The notes: generated by a model from the sequence alone, not told the origin. A stretch of 64,000 nucleotides of DNA from Haloprofundus salilacus (GCF_020150815.1 NZ_CP083724.1:372001-436000), one strand, 5' to 3'. Numbered from the stretch's first letter, positions 53,406 to 62,642 are shown. Numbers and translations: made by a program.

Positions 53406-55187
53406 ATGGCGTCCACACACCTCTCCCTCCCGATTCGGCTACCATTCGAGGAGCGAGAGCGCCACGCCCGACTCGACACACTCACGACTCGCGTAGCAAA
53501 TACGCTTATCGAGCGATACTGGACGCCCAACCACCTCACGGGGATTGACGATTACCAGTATCAAGCATGGAAATACTTTGACGAGGGCGAAGCGTTCGCA
53601 GACGTTGACTTGTACTTCCCAAGTCGGTACAAACGCTGTGTGATGCAGAAAGTCGGAGAAACGCTTCGCAGTCACGCAGACAAACTCGAAGCGTTCAAAT
53701 CAACCAAATCGGTCCTCCCCGACCACAAGATTCGTCGTATCCACACCCGGCAAATCAAAGAACAACTCTGGAACGCTGAGGACTACATCAAATCCGGGTA
53801 CGTTGACATCCTCATCGGGCAACTCAACTCGTACTACGACCGTCACGGACGGTATCCTGAGTCGTATTTCGAGATGCAGGACTGCCCATCATACTCGAAA
53901 GGCGTGCTTCCGTACTCCGCAGACGATGGCCCAACGAGCGGACAGGCTGTGAAATACGAGTACGACGAAAACACGCAGACACTCACGGTTAAACTCAAAA
54001 CGCCTGATACAGTCGAACCGGAATCTCGTGGTGATTGGACGTGGACAGAACACGACTTGGAAGGCTATGAAGCCTTTCACGAATTACTCGAACACGGCAG
54101 TCTCTCCGCCCCATCGTTCCAACCCACAACCACAAACACGGGAGACGACTACTACGAAATCTCGCTCCCTGTAGAAGTCGAACACCACGAGAAACCAGAC
54201 GACGTTACAACCATCTTAGCGATTGATGGTGGCCTCCGCAAAGACGCTACTGCCGTCGTCGTGAACGAGGAAGGAGAACAACTCTCTGTCCCGTATTTCA
54301 TCCAGAACACGGAACGAGACAAGATGAAGTATCTTGCACGGGAACGCAACCAACTCAACTCGAAACTCGCGTATCTGCGTCGTGAAGGGCGTGACCACTT
54401 GGACTCATTCAGACAAGTGCAGGCGGAGTACGAGCGCGTGAACAACAAGATTCGACACAAGCGCGAGCAACTCGTTCACGATGTAGCCAACCAAGTTCTT
54501 GCGCTCGCTCTCGTGTACGACGTGGGTGCAATCGTCCACGAAGACCTGCGAAGCCTGTCACCGCCTCGTGGTGAGGGGCAACTCTCGTGGGAACTCTCGT
54601 CGTGGGCGCGTCGAGAGATTATCTCGAAAATCGAGTATCGAGCGGACATCGCCGGACTGCACGTGAGGCGAGTGTATCCGGGCAATACGTCTCGCTCCTG
54701 TCCTCGATGTGGCTCTACCGGGCATACCACGAAGTCTCCCGAACACTTCCACGAAGTGTGGTGGGGCGGGCACTTCCGCTGTGACAACGCCCGATGTGGC
54801 TTCCAAGCCGACCGTGACTACGTTGGTGCGGTGAACGTAGCTCGCGTGTTCTTCAGCGAGACGACAACGCTGGACCACGATTTCACGTCTTCCTACACGG
54901 GGGACTTTAAAATCGTGCCAGCTAGCCGTTCCGCTGGCACGCGTCTCACGTTCGGTGACGCCCCAGTAGCGTACATCGAACAGTCTAACGAGCAGAGGAT
55001 GACTGCTGGTGGCGGGTCGTGCTTGATAGCGCCCGCTGTCACCCCGACAGAGACGAAAAACAACAGTAGCAAACCTTCCGCATCAAGCCCAGCGATGCTT
55101 GGCGTGACCCGTTTTACCCGGGTCACTACCAATTGCTACCGAAAATATGAACGGTTAAGTTGGTCGTATCGAAATGACTCCACATGA
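53406..55187 (+). CDS. tnpB: TnpB-type RNA-guided nuclease, RuvC site intact
   Basis: 593 residues. All three RuvC acids are visible: Asp in LAIDGGLRKDATAV, Glu in AIVHEDLRSL, Asp in DRDYVGAVNVAR. Zinc finger CPRCGSTGHTT...CDNARCGF lies between the last two. Residues beyond about 500 are low-complexity and encoded by DNA with two long stems (54914-54941 and 55104-55126). The C-terminal ~90 codons are therefore probably overlapping omega-RNA sequence rather than a functional domain. The frame ends overlapping the next start by ATGA. Unlike the TnpB at 9877, it could still cut. Confidence 0.88.
   Translation: MASTHLSLPIRLPFEERERHARLDTLTTRVANTLIERYWTPNHLTGIDDYQYQAWKYFDEGEAFADVDLYFPSRYKRCVMQKVGETLRSHADKLEAFKSTKSVLPDHKIRRIHTRQIKEQLWNAEDYIKSGYVDILIGQLNSYYDRHGRYPESYFEMQDCPSYSKGVLPYSADDGPTSGQAVKYEYDENTQTLTVKLKTPDTVEPESRGDWTWTEHDLEGYEAFHELLEHGSLSAPSFQPTTTNTGDDYYEISLPVEVEHHEKPDDVTTILAIDGGLRKDATAVVVNEEGEQLSVPYFIQNTERDKMKYLARERNQLNSKLAYLRREGRDHLDSFRQVQAEYERVNNKIRHKREQLVHDVANQVLALALVYDVGAIVHEDLRSLSPPRGEGQLSWELSSWARREIISKIEYRADIAGLHVRRVYPGNTSRSCPRCGSTGHTTKSPEHFHEVWWGGHFRCDNARCGFQADRDYVGAVNVARVFFSETTTLDHDFTSSYTGDFKIVPASRSAGTRLTFGDAPVAYIEQSNEQRMTAGGGSCLIAPAVTPTETKNNSSKPSASSPAMLGVTRFTRVTTNCYRKYERLSWSYRNDST
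54914..54941 (+). ncRNA. Stem inside tnpB 3' part (probable omega-RNA)
   Basis: CGTGCCAGC-N10-GCTGGCACG, perfect 9-bp arms within the coding frame after the last RuvC motif, where TnpB guide-RNA scaffolds normally begin. Confidence 0.5.
55104..55126 (+). ncRNA. Second stem inside tnpB 3' part
   Basis: GTGACCCG-N7-CGGGTCAC, perfect 8-bp arms, about 60 bp before the tnpB stop. Confidence 0.45.
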
Positions 55188-55579
55188 AGCGATATCAGAC
55201 TGACGTACGAACTGATGACCTCTACATCGAGACCGATGACGGGTGGCTCACAGTCGGGGCGATGGACGACATCTGTGAGTTGGTCGGTGGCGAGACGTAT
55301 AGTATCGTGTACGGGAAACGGCAGCAGGCAGTTAGTTGGCTCGACACTGACGACGAGGGAACGCTCACCTTCGACGTGCGTGAAACGCTGGCGGAGATGA
55401 GCTACGACAAGGAGTTCGTTTCCACGGTCGCCGACGTACCGATTACCGAAAGCGACGACGAGGGGTATCCGCTTCGGACGTCGGTCTTTGCGGATTTAAT
55501 GATGCGCATCTGGGACTCGAAGGGTAATCTCGAAGCAGGCCCAGAAACGCAAACTACTGGGGACGACACCTCGACGTGA
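55184..55579 (+). CDS. Hypothetical haloarchaeal protein
   Basis: 131 residues, acidic, soluble. Begins MKRYQTDVRTDDLYIETDDGWL and contains GWLTVGAMDDICELVGGETY and a helical end. No family recognised. Its ATG overlaps the TnpB stop (ATGA), suggesting translational coupling if both readings are real. Codon use looks normal for this genome, unlike the TnpB tail, so it may be an older resident gene whose start the element ran into. Confidence 0.65.
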   Translation: MKRYQTDVRTDDLYIETDDGWLTVGAMDDICELVGGETYSIVYGKRQQAVSWLDTDDEGTLTFDVRETLAEMSYDKEFVSTVADVPITESDDEGYPLRTSVFADLMMRIWDSKGNLEAGPETQTTGDDTST

Positions 55580-55691
55580 GGTGTAGGTGGTCGTGCGGAA
55601 AGAGTTCCTATCTGTGTACTTGCGCTGTAGTCCGAAAATTTCTTTGAATGATCACCGAGATCTGAGTCAATCCAGTGTGGCTGATTCTGCC

Positions 55692-55713
55692 ATTACAACT
55701 ATAGAGGTGTAAT
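55692..55713. repeat. ATTACA-N10-TGTAAT palindrome, copy 3
   Basis: 22 bp with perfect 6-bp arms and TAG in the centre as in the other two. It lies 200 bp upstream of the isomerase start; copy 1 lies 208 bp upstream of the second IclR. Confidence 0.55.
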
Positions 55714-55885
55714 CGTCTGTGAAACGTACGGTACATTGGTGTGGTTTTTATTCACGTTCGATCAATAATCGGATGTGCGGCTCATCTGGGCACCTGTTCA
55801 GACAGGCAGAACAAAGATTTTGCCGACGTTGCTGACTGGCAGGTGTCTGGACGTCGGGGGACCTCTCGCTGGTGACCGGTGGACG

Positions 55886-55894
55886 TATATTTAT
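55886..55894 (+). promoter_or_regulatory. TATA box of second sugar isomerase gene
   Basis: TATATTTAT centred 23 bp before the ATG at 55913. It decides this start against one 46 codons upstream. Confidence 0.6.
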
Positions 55895-55912
55895 CGCATG
55901 CGCGTACACGTT

Positions 55913-56671
55913 ATGATGCAAACGGCAATCAATCTGTTTACCCTCAGCGATTTCGAGAAGACACATACGCTGTCAGACGTACTCGAGCTGTGTGCAGACG
56001 CAGGATACGACGGCGTCGAATTTCTCCATCGGTTCCCGGAAGCCGACTTGGAGAGTGTCAAGCGAACACTGGAATCGAGTGGTCTAACGGTTCCTGGTGC
56101 ACATCTCGGTCCGTTCATCAGCTTGGACGAACAGCCTGCCGAACTCGAACGAACCATCGAAATGTACGCGGCCGTCGACTGTGGCGCCCTGGCGATTTCC
56201 GTCGGCGATCAGACGTACTTTGAGACAGCCAACCGCATTGCAGAAACGGCCCGAAAACTAGAGTCACTCGCCGAAACAGCTGCAGATTACGACATCGACT
56301 TTCTCTATCACAACCATCACTGGGAGTTTCAGCCCCTCTCGGGGACCGACACGGTGATCTTCGACGTGCTGATGGCAGAACTCGACGACTCCGTCGGTGT
56401 CGAACTCGACGTCGGTTGGGTCGCCGCAGGTGGCGATGACCCGGTCGAGCGAATCGAGTTACTAGGCGATCGGCTCGAAATTCTCCACGTCAAGGACGTC
56501 GATATAGCGGAGAAACGGTCTGTCGAGGTCGGGGAGGGTGGCGTCGATCTCGCTTCGTGTGTCGACGCAGCCCTAGCAGCGGGTGTCGATTGGTTCGTCT
56601 ACGAGCACGACGAACCGGACGACCCGCTCACGTCCCTCGAAACCGGTGCTAGATTCATCACTGATCTCTAG
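55913..56671 (+). CDS. Sugar phosphate isomerase/epimerase-like TIM barrel protein (second copy)
   Basis: 252 residues, xylose-isomerase-like TIM barrel. Segments: YDGVEFLHRF, VPGAHLGPF, FLYHNHHWEF, GVELDVGWVAAGG, ILHVKDVD and a C-terminal FVYEHDEPDD, which mirror the metal site of the copy at 7993-8763. A second ATG follows immediately at 55916. It may isomerise or epimerise a keto-sugar, or cleave 3-keto-glycosides as bacterial homologues can. The next gene on the strand is an FAD oxidoreductase 470 bp away. Confidence 0.87.
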   Translation: MMQTAINLFTLSDFEKTHTLSDVLELCADAGYDGVEFLHRFPEADLESVKRTLESSGLTVPGAHLGPFISLDEQPAELERTIEMYAAVDCGALAISVGDQTYFETANRIAETARKLESLAETAADYDIDFLYHNHHWEFQPLSGTDTVIFDVLMAELDDSVGVELDVGWVAAGGDDPVERIELLGDRLEILHVKDVDIAEKRSVEVGEGGVDLASCVDAALAAGVDWFVYEHDEPDDPLTSLETGARFITDL

Positions 56672-57144
56672 TTGAGCGTGCGTTTTTGATTCAGTGGCAT
56701 GTACGTCGTTCCACACCGTGTCCTGTCGCCTCCGAAAAGACAACTGTTCAGCCAAGATGAACTGAGATTCAATTCTCGACGGATATCATGAATTTTGTTT
56801 CTGATTTACCATATCCACACATCTACCTAGAATTCCATTTTTTGTTTCAATTTGCTCCATATATACCCATAGATATCTCTGTAACAAAAACGTAACTGTC
56901 TGAGATTATTCCACCATCTGGGCTCATAAATAATTTTGTATCGACCGTAAGTCAGTTGAGCGCGTGTGATACTACCAAGCATATTTTAAGTTCAGACTGT
57001 TCGTTTCGATGTTCTATCTGGGTGAACGGATCTTCCACATAATGTGGACCTCCTTCGCTGATAGGTGAAGGTTGTGCGATAGCGACGAATTCCCTCCTTC
57101 GTGGATAAGTAACACTCATGTGGGTCTGAGCAGGCAATCAATGT
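56672..57144. other. AT-rich intergenic region
   Basis: About 470 bp of low GC with no gene. The only strong structure is the palindrome at 57034-57048. Confidence 0.5.
57034..57048. promoter_or_regulatory. 15-bp palindrome upstream of FAD oxidoreductase
   Basis: TCCACAT-A-ATGTGGA, perfect 7-bp arms, 97 bp before the start codon. Possible operator; no second copy seen. Confidence 0.4.
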
Positions 57145-59277
57145 ATGCAACGGTACGACGTTGTCGTGACCGGAGCGACACCTGCGGGCATCGGTGCAGC
57201 GGTCCACGCTGCTCGGTCAGATCTCGACACGCTCCTGATTGCGTACAACAATCATCTCGGTGGTATGATGGCGAGTGGACTTGGGATGACCGACACACTT
57301 TTGCACCCTAGCAAGGGCCGATCACCAGTTCTCGACGAGTTCTTCGAGCGTGTCGCAACACATTACCGAGAAGAGTACGGACCCGATTCGGCCCAGTATC
57401 GGACCTGTAACGACGGTCTTGTTTTCGAGCCCCATGTTGCAGAAGGGGCATTCGACGCCCTCGTCGACGCAGAAGAGACGCTCGACATCGACCGCGAGTG
57501 GCACCCCGTTGCCGCAGGACGCTCTGAGCGGACTGTCTCGGATGTCACATTCGTCGCCTCTCACGACGATCAGATGATGACAGTGAGCGCCGAGACCTTC
57601 GTCGACGCGACCTATGAGGGCGATCTGGCTGCGACAGCGGGGGTTCCCTATCGGGTCGGCCGTGAGGCTCGCGAGGAGTACGGCGAACGCTTCGCCGGTA
57701 CTGTGTTCACGAACGCCGACGACGTAACGACGATCGGAGCCGGCAGCACGGGCGAGGGCGACGACGCCGTCCAATCGTACAACTACCGCATCTGTCTGAG
57801 TAGCGACCCGGACAACATGTGCCACCCGGAGAAACCCGATGGCTACGACCGACGGGAATACCTCTGGGTACTGCACGACCTCAAGCAGATGCGCGATCTG
57901 CTCAACGAACGGGGCATCGAAGACCCCATGGCGTTCGGACTCTCGAATCGATCAGCCCCGGAACTCGCAACTGCCATGCGGCGCTGGTACGACCGAGATG
58001 AACCCCCCGTCGCCGTCGACGACGACGACCGCTGGGTCCCGCTGGCGCACGATGTGTATCGGGGCTCCGATCCGGTCGAAGACGAACTACTGCCGTTGCC
58101 GGCCCAGACGCGCCTGCTGGACCGAACCCCCGAAGGGCTCGCGGGTGACATCTACCTTGAACAGGAGGGCGAGGAGTTCGTTTGGGGGAACCTGCCCAAC
58201 AACAAGCGAGACATGAATGCATGCGACCTCGTCGGTGAATCTCACGCCTACCCCGAAGCCGACTGGGAGACGCGCCGCGAAATCGCCCAGCAACACCTCA
58301 ATTACGCTATCGGCTTCATCTACTTCCTCCAGAACGACGACGCAGTTCCGGAACGCGCGCAGCGTGAGGCTCGGCAGTGGGGGCTCGCGACCGACGAGTT
58401 CGAGGATAACGACAATAAGCCGTTCCAGCTCTACGTCCGCGAAGCCCGCCGTATCGAGGGGCGTGAGACATTCACAGAACACGACGCCTTCCTCGCCGAG
58501 CAGCTCGACCGCGCGCCGGTCAATGACGGGTCGGTCGCCATCGCCGAGTTCCCGCTCGACCCCCACGACGTGAAGGCGGTCCGACGCACCGGGACCGCCT
58601 CGGACGGGCGGTTTTTCCTGACCGAGTCGACTGTCCCCTCCCAGATCGACTACGGGACGTTGCTTCCTGAGGGGCTCGACAATCTGCTGGTGCCGGTCGC
58701 GCTGTCGGCCAGCCACGTCGGATTCCAGACGGTTCGGCTCGAACCGACGTGGTTCCAACTCGGCGAGGCCGCCGGCGTCGCCGCCGCCCGTGCGCTTCGG
58801 ACGGACACACTCCCTGGGACGCTCGACCCCGTCGACCTCCAATGTGAACTGGCCGAAGCCGGGACAATGCTCACCTACTTCGCAGACGCCGATTCGACTG
58901 CCGACGAGCCATGGGCAGCGGCCGTTCAGGTCCTTGGCGCGAAGGGCTTCTTCGACGGTTACGCGGCCCGTCCCGACGACCCAATCGACGCTGCGACGGC
59001 CGACGTGTGGGCCGCAGCGACCAATGACCTCGTTTCCGGTGATGGTGATGCGACGGAACGAGCCCGCCAACTGCCAACTCCTGAAGAGCGATCTGTCGCT
59101 GAACCGGTCAGCAGCGAGAATTTCCTCGCGGCGCTCGCGGCCGAACTCGAAGCGGACATCGATCCGGCGGCTGCTGCGTCAGAGGTAGGAGTCCCTGACG
59201 AAGTGACGCTCTCACGCGGCGAAGCCGCCCGGATCGTCTACGAACTTGTGGCCGGCAACCGTGGTATCGACATCTGA
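57145..59277 (+). CDS. FAD-dependent oxidoreductase (FAD_oxidored family)
   Basis: 710 residues. N-terminal FAD-binding fold YDVVVTGATPAGIGAAVHAAR, then NNHLGGMMASGLGMTD and FVDATYEGDLAATAGVPY, hallmark segments of the PF12831-type flavoproteins often found in polysaccharide clusters and sometimes mislabelled xanthan lyase. The C-terminal ~150 residues (after EPTWFQLGEAAGVAAARAL) are acidic and probably helical. It acts in the cytoplasm (no signal). Likely oxidises a sugar or deoxy-sugar; substrate unknown. It is convergent with the GH13 gene. Confidence 0.88.
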   Translation: MQRYDVVVTGATPAGIGAAVHAARSDLDTLLIAYNNHLGGMMASGLGMTDTLLHPSKGRSPVLDEFFERVATHYREEYGPDSAQYRTCNDGLVFEPHVAEGAFDALVDAEETLDIDREWHPVAAGRSERTVSDVTFVASHDDQMMTVSAETFVDATYEGDLAATAGVPYRVGREAREEYGERFAGTVFTNADDVTTIGAGSTGEGDDAVQSYNYRICLSSDPDNMCHPEKPDGYDRREYLWVLHDLKQMRDLLNERGIEDPMAFGLSNRSAPELATAMRRWYDRDEPPVAVDDDDRWVPLAHDVYRGSDPVEDELLPLPAQTRLLDRTPEGLAGDIYLEQEGEEFVWGNLPNNKRDMNACDLVGESHAYPEADWETRREIAQQHLNYAIGFIYFLQNDDAVPERAQREARQWGLATDEFEDNDNKPFQLYVREARRIEGRETFTEHDAFLAEQLDRAPVNDGSVAIAEFPLDPHDVKAVRRTGTASDGRFFLTESTVPSQIDYGTLLPEGLDNLLVPVALSASHVGFQTVRLEPTWFQLGEAAGVAAARALRTDTLPGTLDPVDLQCELAEAGTMLTYFADADSTADEPWAAAVQVLGAKGFFDGYAARPDDPIDAATADVWAAATNDLVSGDGDATERARQLPTPEERSVAEPVSSENFLAALAAELEADIDPAAAASEVGVPDEVTLSRGEAARIVYELVAGNRGIDI

Positions 59278-59307
59278 ACGTCGCTGAATCAGCCTCTGGT
59301 TGCCGGC

Positions 59308-60987
59308 TCAGCGTTGCTCGTAAACGCGGGCCTCGTAGGGACGCAGTGCCTCGTCGACGGCGGGAACCGTTTCGTCTGAGTAGTTGCCGATCAGTGCTTC
59401 GAACTCGTTTCCGGCGATCGATTCCGGCAGTTCGATTGTGGTCGCTTCGTCGTCGAAGTTGAGGGCCACGAGCGCCTGCTTGTCGCCGTCGGATCGCAGA
59501 TACATGAAGAGGGCTTCATGGTCGGGGACCAGTAACTCGAACTCGCCGTCGACTAGCAGCGGCTGCTCTTTTCTGAGGTCGATAAGGTCTCGATAGTAGT
59601 GCCAGATAGAGTCAGGGTCGGTCCGGGCGTCGGCGACGTTGACCGATTCGTAGTCATCGTTGACCCTGAGCCACGGCTCGCCGTCCGTGAAGCCGGCATG
59701 TTCGCCGTCGGTCCACTGGACCGGGGTTCGGGCGTTGTCCCGGGTGCGACGGTTAATGTCTTCCTTTACTTCTTCGAAGCTCGACACCTCGCCATTCTCG
59801 ATGGCGTGAGCGAGAGTCCGCCGGGTAGCGATATCCTGGATCTCCCTGAGGTCGTCGTACCAAGGGTTGGTCATGCCGATCTCTTCGCCCTGATAGACGA
59901 AGGGCGTCCCGCGCAGCGTCAGCAGCAGCGTCGCGATGACTTTTGCGGACTCACGCCGATACTTGCCGTCGTCGCCGAATCGCGAAACGGCCCGCGGCTG
60001 ATCGTGATTGTTGAAGTACAGCCCTTGCCACTCATCGCCGACTAGTCCGGTCTGCCAGCGCTCGATCACCGATTTTAGCTCGGGGAGTTCCCACTCGCGC
60101 ATCTCCCAGCGCAGCCCTTCTTCGGCACGGTCGACCTCCACGTGTTCGAAGTTCAGCACCATGCTTAGGCTGTCGGTCTCGGAGCCGACGTAGGAGCGAG
60201 CACGGTCGACAGAGAGGTCGGGCGTTTCGCCGATTGTCACCACGTCGTTGTAGGCGTGGGTGCGCTCACAGAGCGCCCGAAGGTGCTCCTCGACCCGGGG
60301 ACCGTTGGCGACGACGCTAATCCCGTTCGGGTCTTCGGCCTCGGCCGTATCCGGCAGTCCCTCGGGCTTGGAGATGAGGTTGATCGAGTCCAGTCGAAAA
60401 CCGTCGACGCCCTTCTCGAGCCACCAGTCGACGATCTCGAAGATCTCCTCCCGCACCGTTGGATTGTCCCAGTCCAGGTCGGCCTGACGCTCGTGGAAGA
60501 GGTGGAGATACGACGCCGCCGCCGTCTCGTCGTACTCCCATGCGGTTCCTCCCCATACCGCTTCCCAGTCGTTTGGTGGCGTCTCGCCGTCGCTCTCCCG
60601 CCAGAAGTAGTAGTCTCGATAGTCGTCGTCGCCCCGGCGTGCACGCTGGAACCACTCGTGGTCCGTCGAGGTGTGGTTCAACACCATGTCCATAATCAGG
60701 CGCATTCCCCGCTCGTGGAGGCCGTCGATCAGGTCTTCCCAGTCGTCCATCGTCCCGAACTCTGTCATGATCGCGCGGTAGTCGCTCACGTCGTAGCCGT
60801 TGTCGACGTTGGGTGAGTCGTAGACTGGACTCAACCAGAGCGCGTCGACGCCCAGCTCCTCGAAGTAGTCCAGTTTCTCGATGATACCTGGGATGTCGCC
60901 GATCCCGTCCCCGTCTGTGTCGTTGAAACTGCGCGGATACACCTGGTAGATGACGGCGTCTCGCCACCACGGTCGATCGTTGCTCAT
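59308..60987 (-). CDS. GH13 alpha-glucosidase / oligo-1,6-glucosidase
   Basis: 559 residues, full GH13 subfamily length. Opens WWRDAVIYQVYPRSFND. Catalytic residues: nucleophile Asp in GFRLDSINLIS, acid Glu in VTIGETPDLS, third Asp in NNHDQPRAVSRF. QGEEIGMTNP follows. No signal, so it hydrolyses imported alpha-glucosides. Start chosen at 60987 (MSNDRPWW); in-frame codons upstream are not protein-like. Downstream of the acid-sugar kinase gene on the same strand (94 bp), possibly co-transcribed. Confidence 0.95.
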   Translation of the reverse strand: MSNDRPWWRDAVIYQVYPRSFNDTDGDGIGDIPGIIEKLDYFEELGVDALWLSPVYDSPNVDNGYDVSDYRAIMTEFGTMDDWEDLIDGLHERGMRLIMDMVLNHTSTDHEWFQRARRGDDDYRDYYFWRESDGETPPNDWEAVWGGTAWEYDETAAASYLHLFHERQADLDWDNPTVREEIFEIVDWWLEKGVDGFRLDSINLISKPEGLPDTAEAEDPNGISVVANGPRVEEHLRALCERTHAYNDVVTIGETPDLSVDRARSYVGSETDSLSMVLNFEHVEVDRAEEGLRWEMREWELPELKSVIERWQTGLVGDEWQGLYFNNHDQPRAVSRFGDDGKYRRESAKVIATLLLTLRGTPFVYQGEEIGMTNPWYDDLREIQDIATRRTLAHAIENGEVSSFEEVKEDINRRTRDNARTPVQWTDGEHAGFTDGEPWLRVNDDYESVNVADARTDPDSIWHYYRDLIDLRKEQPLLVDGEFELLVPDHEALFMYLRSDGDKQALVALNFDDEATTIELPESIAGNEFEALIGNYSDETVPAVDEALRPYEARVYEQR

Positions 60988-61081
60988 ATCCCTCCGGTAG
61001 GCAGTCACCGAAATATAGTTACTGACCAAGGGTCGCGGTCGCCCCAATGCCTCATCGCCCACGGGTCGACCACCTCCTGTC

Positions 61082-62455
61082 TCACACCCACTCGCTGGCA
61101 CCGTCTCGCGAACGGACGAAGAAGTTGGGACCCCCGAGTTGGCCGCTCTTGAGTGCGATTTCCAGCCCGTCGAACCGCTCAGTCGTCGCGTGAGCGGTGC
61201 AAATCGGACTCCCCGGCGCGAGCGGGAAGCGTGACCGGAGGGCGTACACATCGAGGTGAGGCGTAACGTAGCCGCAGGTGTCGCCGCCGGCCACACAGAC
61301 CCGGTCAAGCGGTTCCGCTTCCAGAAGTTCACGCAGCAATTCGCCCTGCTGACGCCCGATATAGCGACCGACATCCTGGGGGGCGTCGGTCAGTTCGTCG
61401 GCACGAGCCTTCGTCTCCGCGACGGCGTCGTCCCCTGGGCCGAGCGCGGTGTAAGCGACAACGCTGTCGCCCGAACGCAGAGCGGACAGGACCTCATCGC
61501 GGACCCGCTCACGCTCGTCGTCGGTCGCCGGATCGACCACCGCTGCCGTATCGATCCTAACTCCTGTAAACCCCGCCGCCAGCGCGGTCTCTATCTGGGT
61601 CTTCGTCACCGGCGACGCGCTGCCCGACACGACAAGCAGCCTGTCGACAGGGTCGAGCGTCTCGAACGCAGGGGTTTCGTCAGCGATTCCGGCGGTCGCC
61701 CAGTATTCCGTCATGGCGTACTCGAAGCCCGAGGAGCCGACCGCGAAGGCCGTCGATTCAGTCGCTTCCGCGTACTCTTCCCAAACCAGTCGCCCGACTG
61801 TCGCCTGCTGATCCTCATTGAGCGTGTCGAAGAAGACGATGCTAGGGTCGTCCTCGCGCACGTCGGCCAGCGAAGCTTCCGGGTCCGCTTGCAGTCCCAG
61901 CACGTCGACCAGTCCCATCGACCGGTCGGTCTGCTCGGCGAGGTGGCGGCACAGGTCGCTTTCGTCCATCGGTGTCACCGGATGTTCGCTCATCGTCGGG
62001 TGGCGGTCCAGTCGATAGACGCCGTCCTCGTCGGCCGCGAACATGTTGCCAAAGACGACGTAGCGTCCGAGCGCGGGGGCGGCCGGGACGACCGGCACCG
62101 ACTCCGTCTCGAAGGCGTCGGCAGCGGCGTCGATGGCGCGTCCGATACTTCCGATCTCTGGGGCCGAGTCGAACGTCGAGCAGACCTTGTAGTGGACGAT
62201 CGGTACCGGCAGTTTGGCGAGTTGCTCGAACACCGATGGGAGCGCCTCGTCCATCTCCGCGGGCGTCATCGATCGGCTGGTCCCCGCGACGCCGACGGCC
62301 TGTGCGTCCCCGAACTCACGCTTGACCATGGACCGCTCGGGTGGATCGAGGAAGAGGACCGTCTCGATGCCGGCCCGGCTCAGCGCGTCCATTGCGTCCG
62401 TTGATCCGGTGATGTCGTCGCCGTAGAAGGCCAGCAGGTGTCCGTGATCGTTCAT
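61082..62455 (-). CDS. Four-carbon acid sugar kinase family protein (DUF1537, OtnK/DtnK-like)
   Basis: 457 residues. N-terminal FYGDDITGSTDAMDAL is the substrate-binding GDDxTG motif, and the C-terminal VCVAGGDTCGYVT plus GQLGGPNFF are the nucleotide-domain motifs. The family phosphorylates 3-oxo-tetronates, threonate or erythronate. The class II aldolase at 63615 is the usual partner (OtnC-like decarboxylase/aldolase), though here it is on the opposite strand with a dioxygenase-like gene between. Substrate may be a C4 acid derived from uronate or ascorbate-like compounds. Confidence 0.9.
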   Translation of the reverse strand: MNDHGHLLAFYGDDITGSTDAMDALSRAGIETVLFLDPPERSMVKREFGDAQAVGVAGTSRSMTPAEMDEALPSVFEQLAKLPVPIVHYKVCSTFDSAPEIGSIGRAIDAAADAFETESVPVVPAAPALGRYVVFGNMFAADEDGVYRLDRHPTMSEHPVTPMDESDLCRHLAEQTDRSMGLVDVLGLQADPEASLADVREDDPSIVFFDTLNEDQQATVGRLVWEEYAEATESTAFAVGSSGFEYAMTEYWATAGIADETPAFETLDPVDRLLVVSGSASPVTKTQIETALAAGFTGVRIDTAAVVDPATDDERERVRDEVLSALRSGDSVVAYTALGPGDDAVAETKARADELTDAPQDVGRYIGRQQGELLRELLEAEPLDRVCVAGGDTCGYVTPHLDVYALRSRFPLAPGSPICTAHATTERFDGLEIALKSGQLGGPNFFVRSRDGASEWV

Positions 62456-62610
62456 TGGTATTGCCTCCCTCGGTGTGTCGGCCGTTCCGACCGGCGGTGA
62501 CTACCAATACGTCTCCGACGAGCGATGGGCTGCGCTTCGTTGATCATCGAGTCGACGATGTCTGCGATAGAATTTAACCATTGTGCCGAGAGTGCGACGT
62601 GGTGGAAAGA

Positions 62611-62618
62611 TATTTTAT
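62611..62618 (+). promoter_or_regulatory. TATA box of phytanoyl-CoA dioxygenase-like gene
   Basis: TATTTTAT centred 28 bp before the ATG at 62643. It favours that start over a GTG at 62631. Confidence 0.55.
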
Positions 62619-62642
62619 CGACCATAGCCAGTGTCAAGGCGA

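Larger units (their letters stand above)
53253..55187 (+). mobile_element. IS605/IS1341-family element with DUF2080-type gene and TnpB
   Basis: A 47-residue DUF2080-like gene is followed by a large TnpB on the same strand; no tnpA is seen. Two strong stems lie in the 3' part of the tnpB frame. Element ends are not resolved: the left limit is set at the small gene and the right limit at the tnpB stop. Confidence 0.6.
55580..55912. other. Intergenic region upstream of second sugar isomerase
   Basis: About 330 bp. It contains the third ATTACA palindrome (55692) and a weak operator-like GTTCAG-N5-CAGAAC at 55796-55812. No gene. Confidence 0.5.

Noticed and set aside
55796-55812. GTTCAG-N5-CAGAAC as a full class 2 operator
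   Set aside because: Only the outer four bases of each arm match; kept as a note in the intergenic entry.
60988-61374. N-terminal extension of the GH13 gene
   Set aside because: Upstream codons overlap the kinase gene end and lack protein character; GH13 enzymes begin near WWRDAVIYQVYPRSF.
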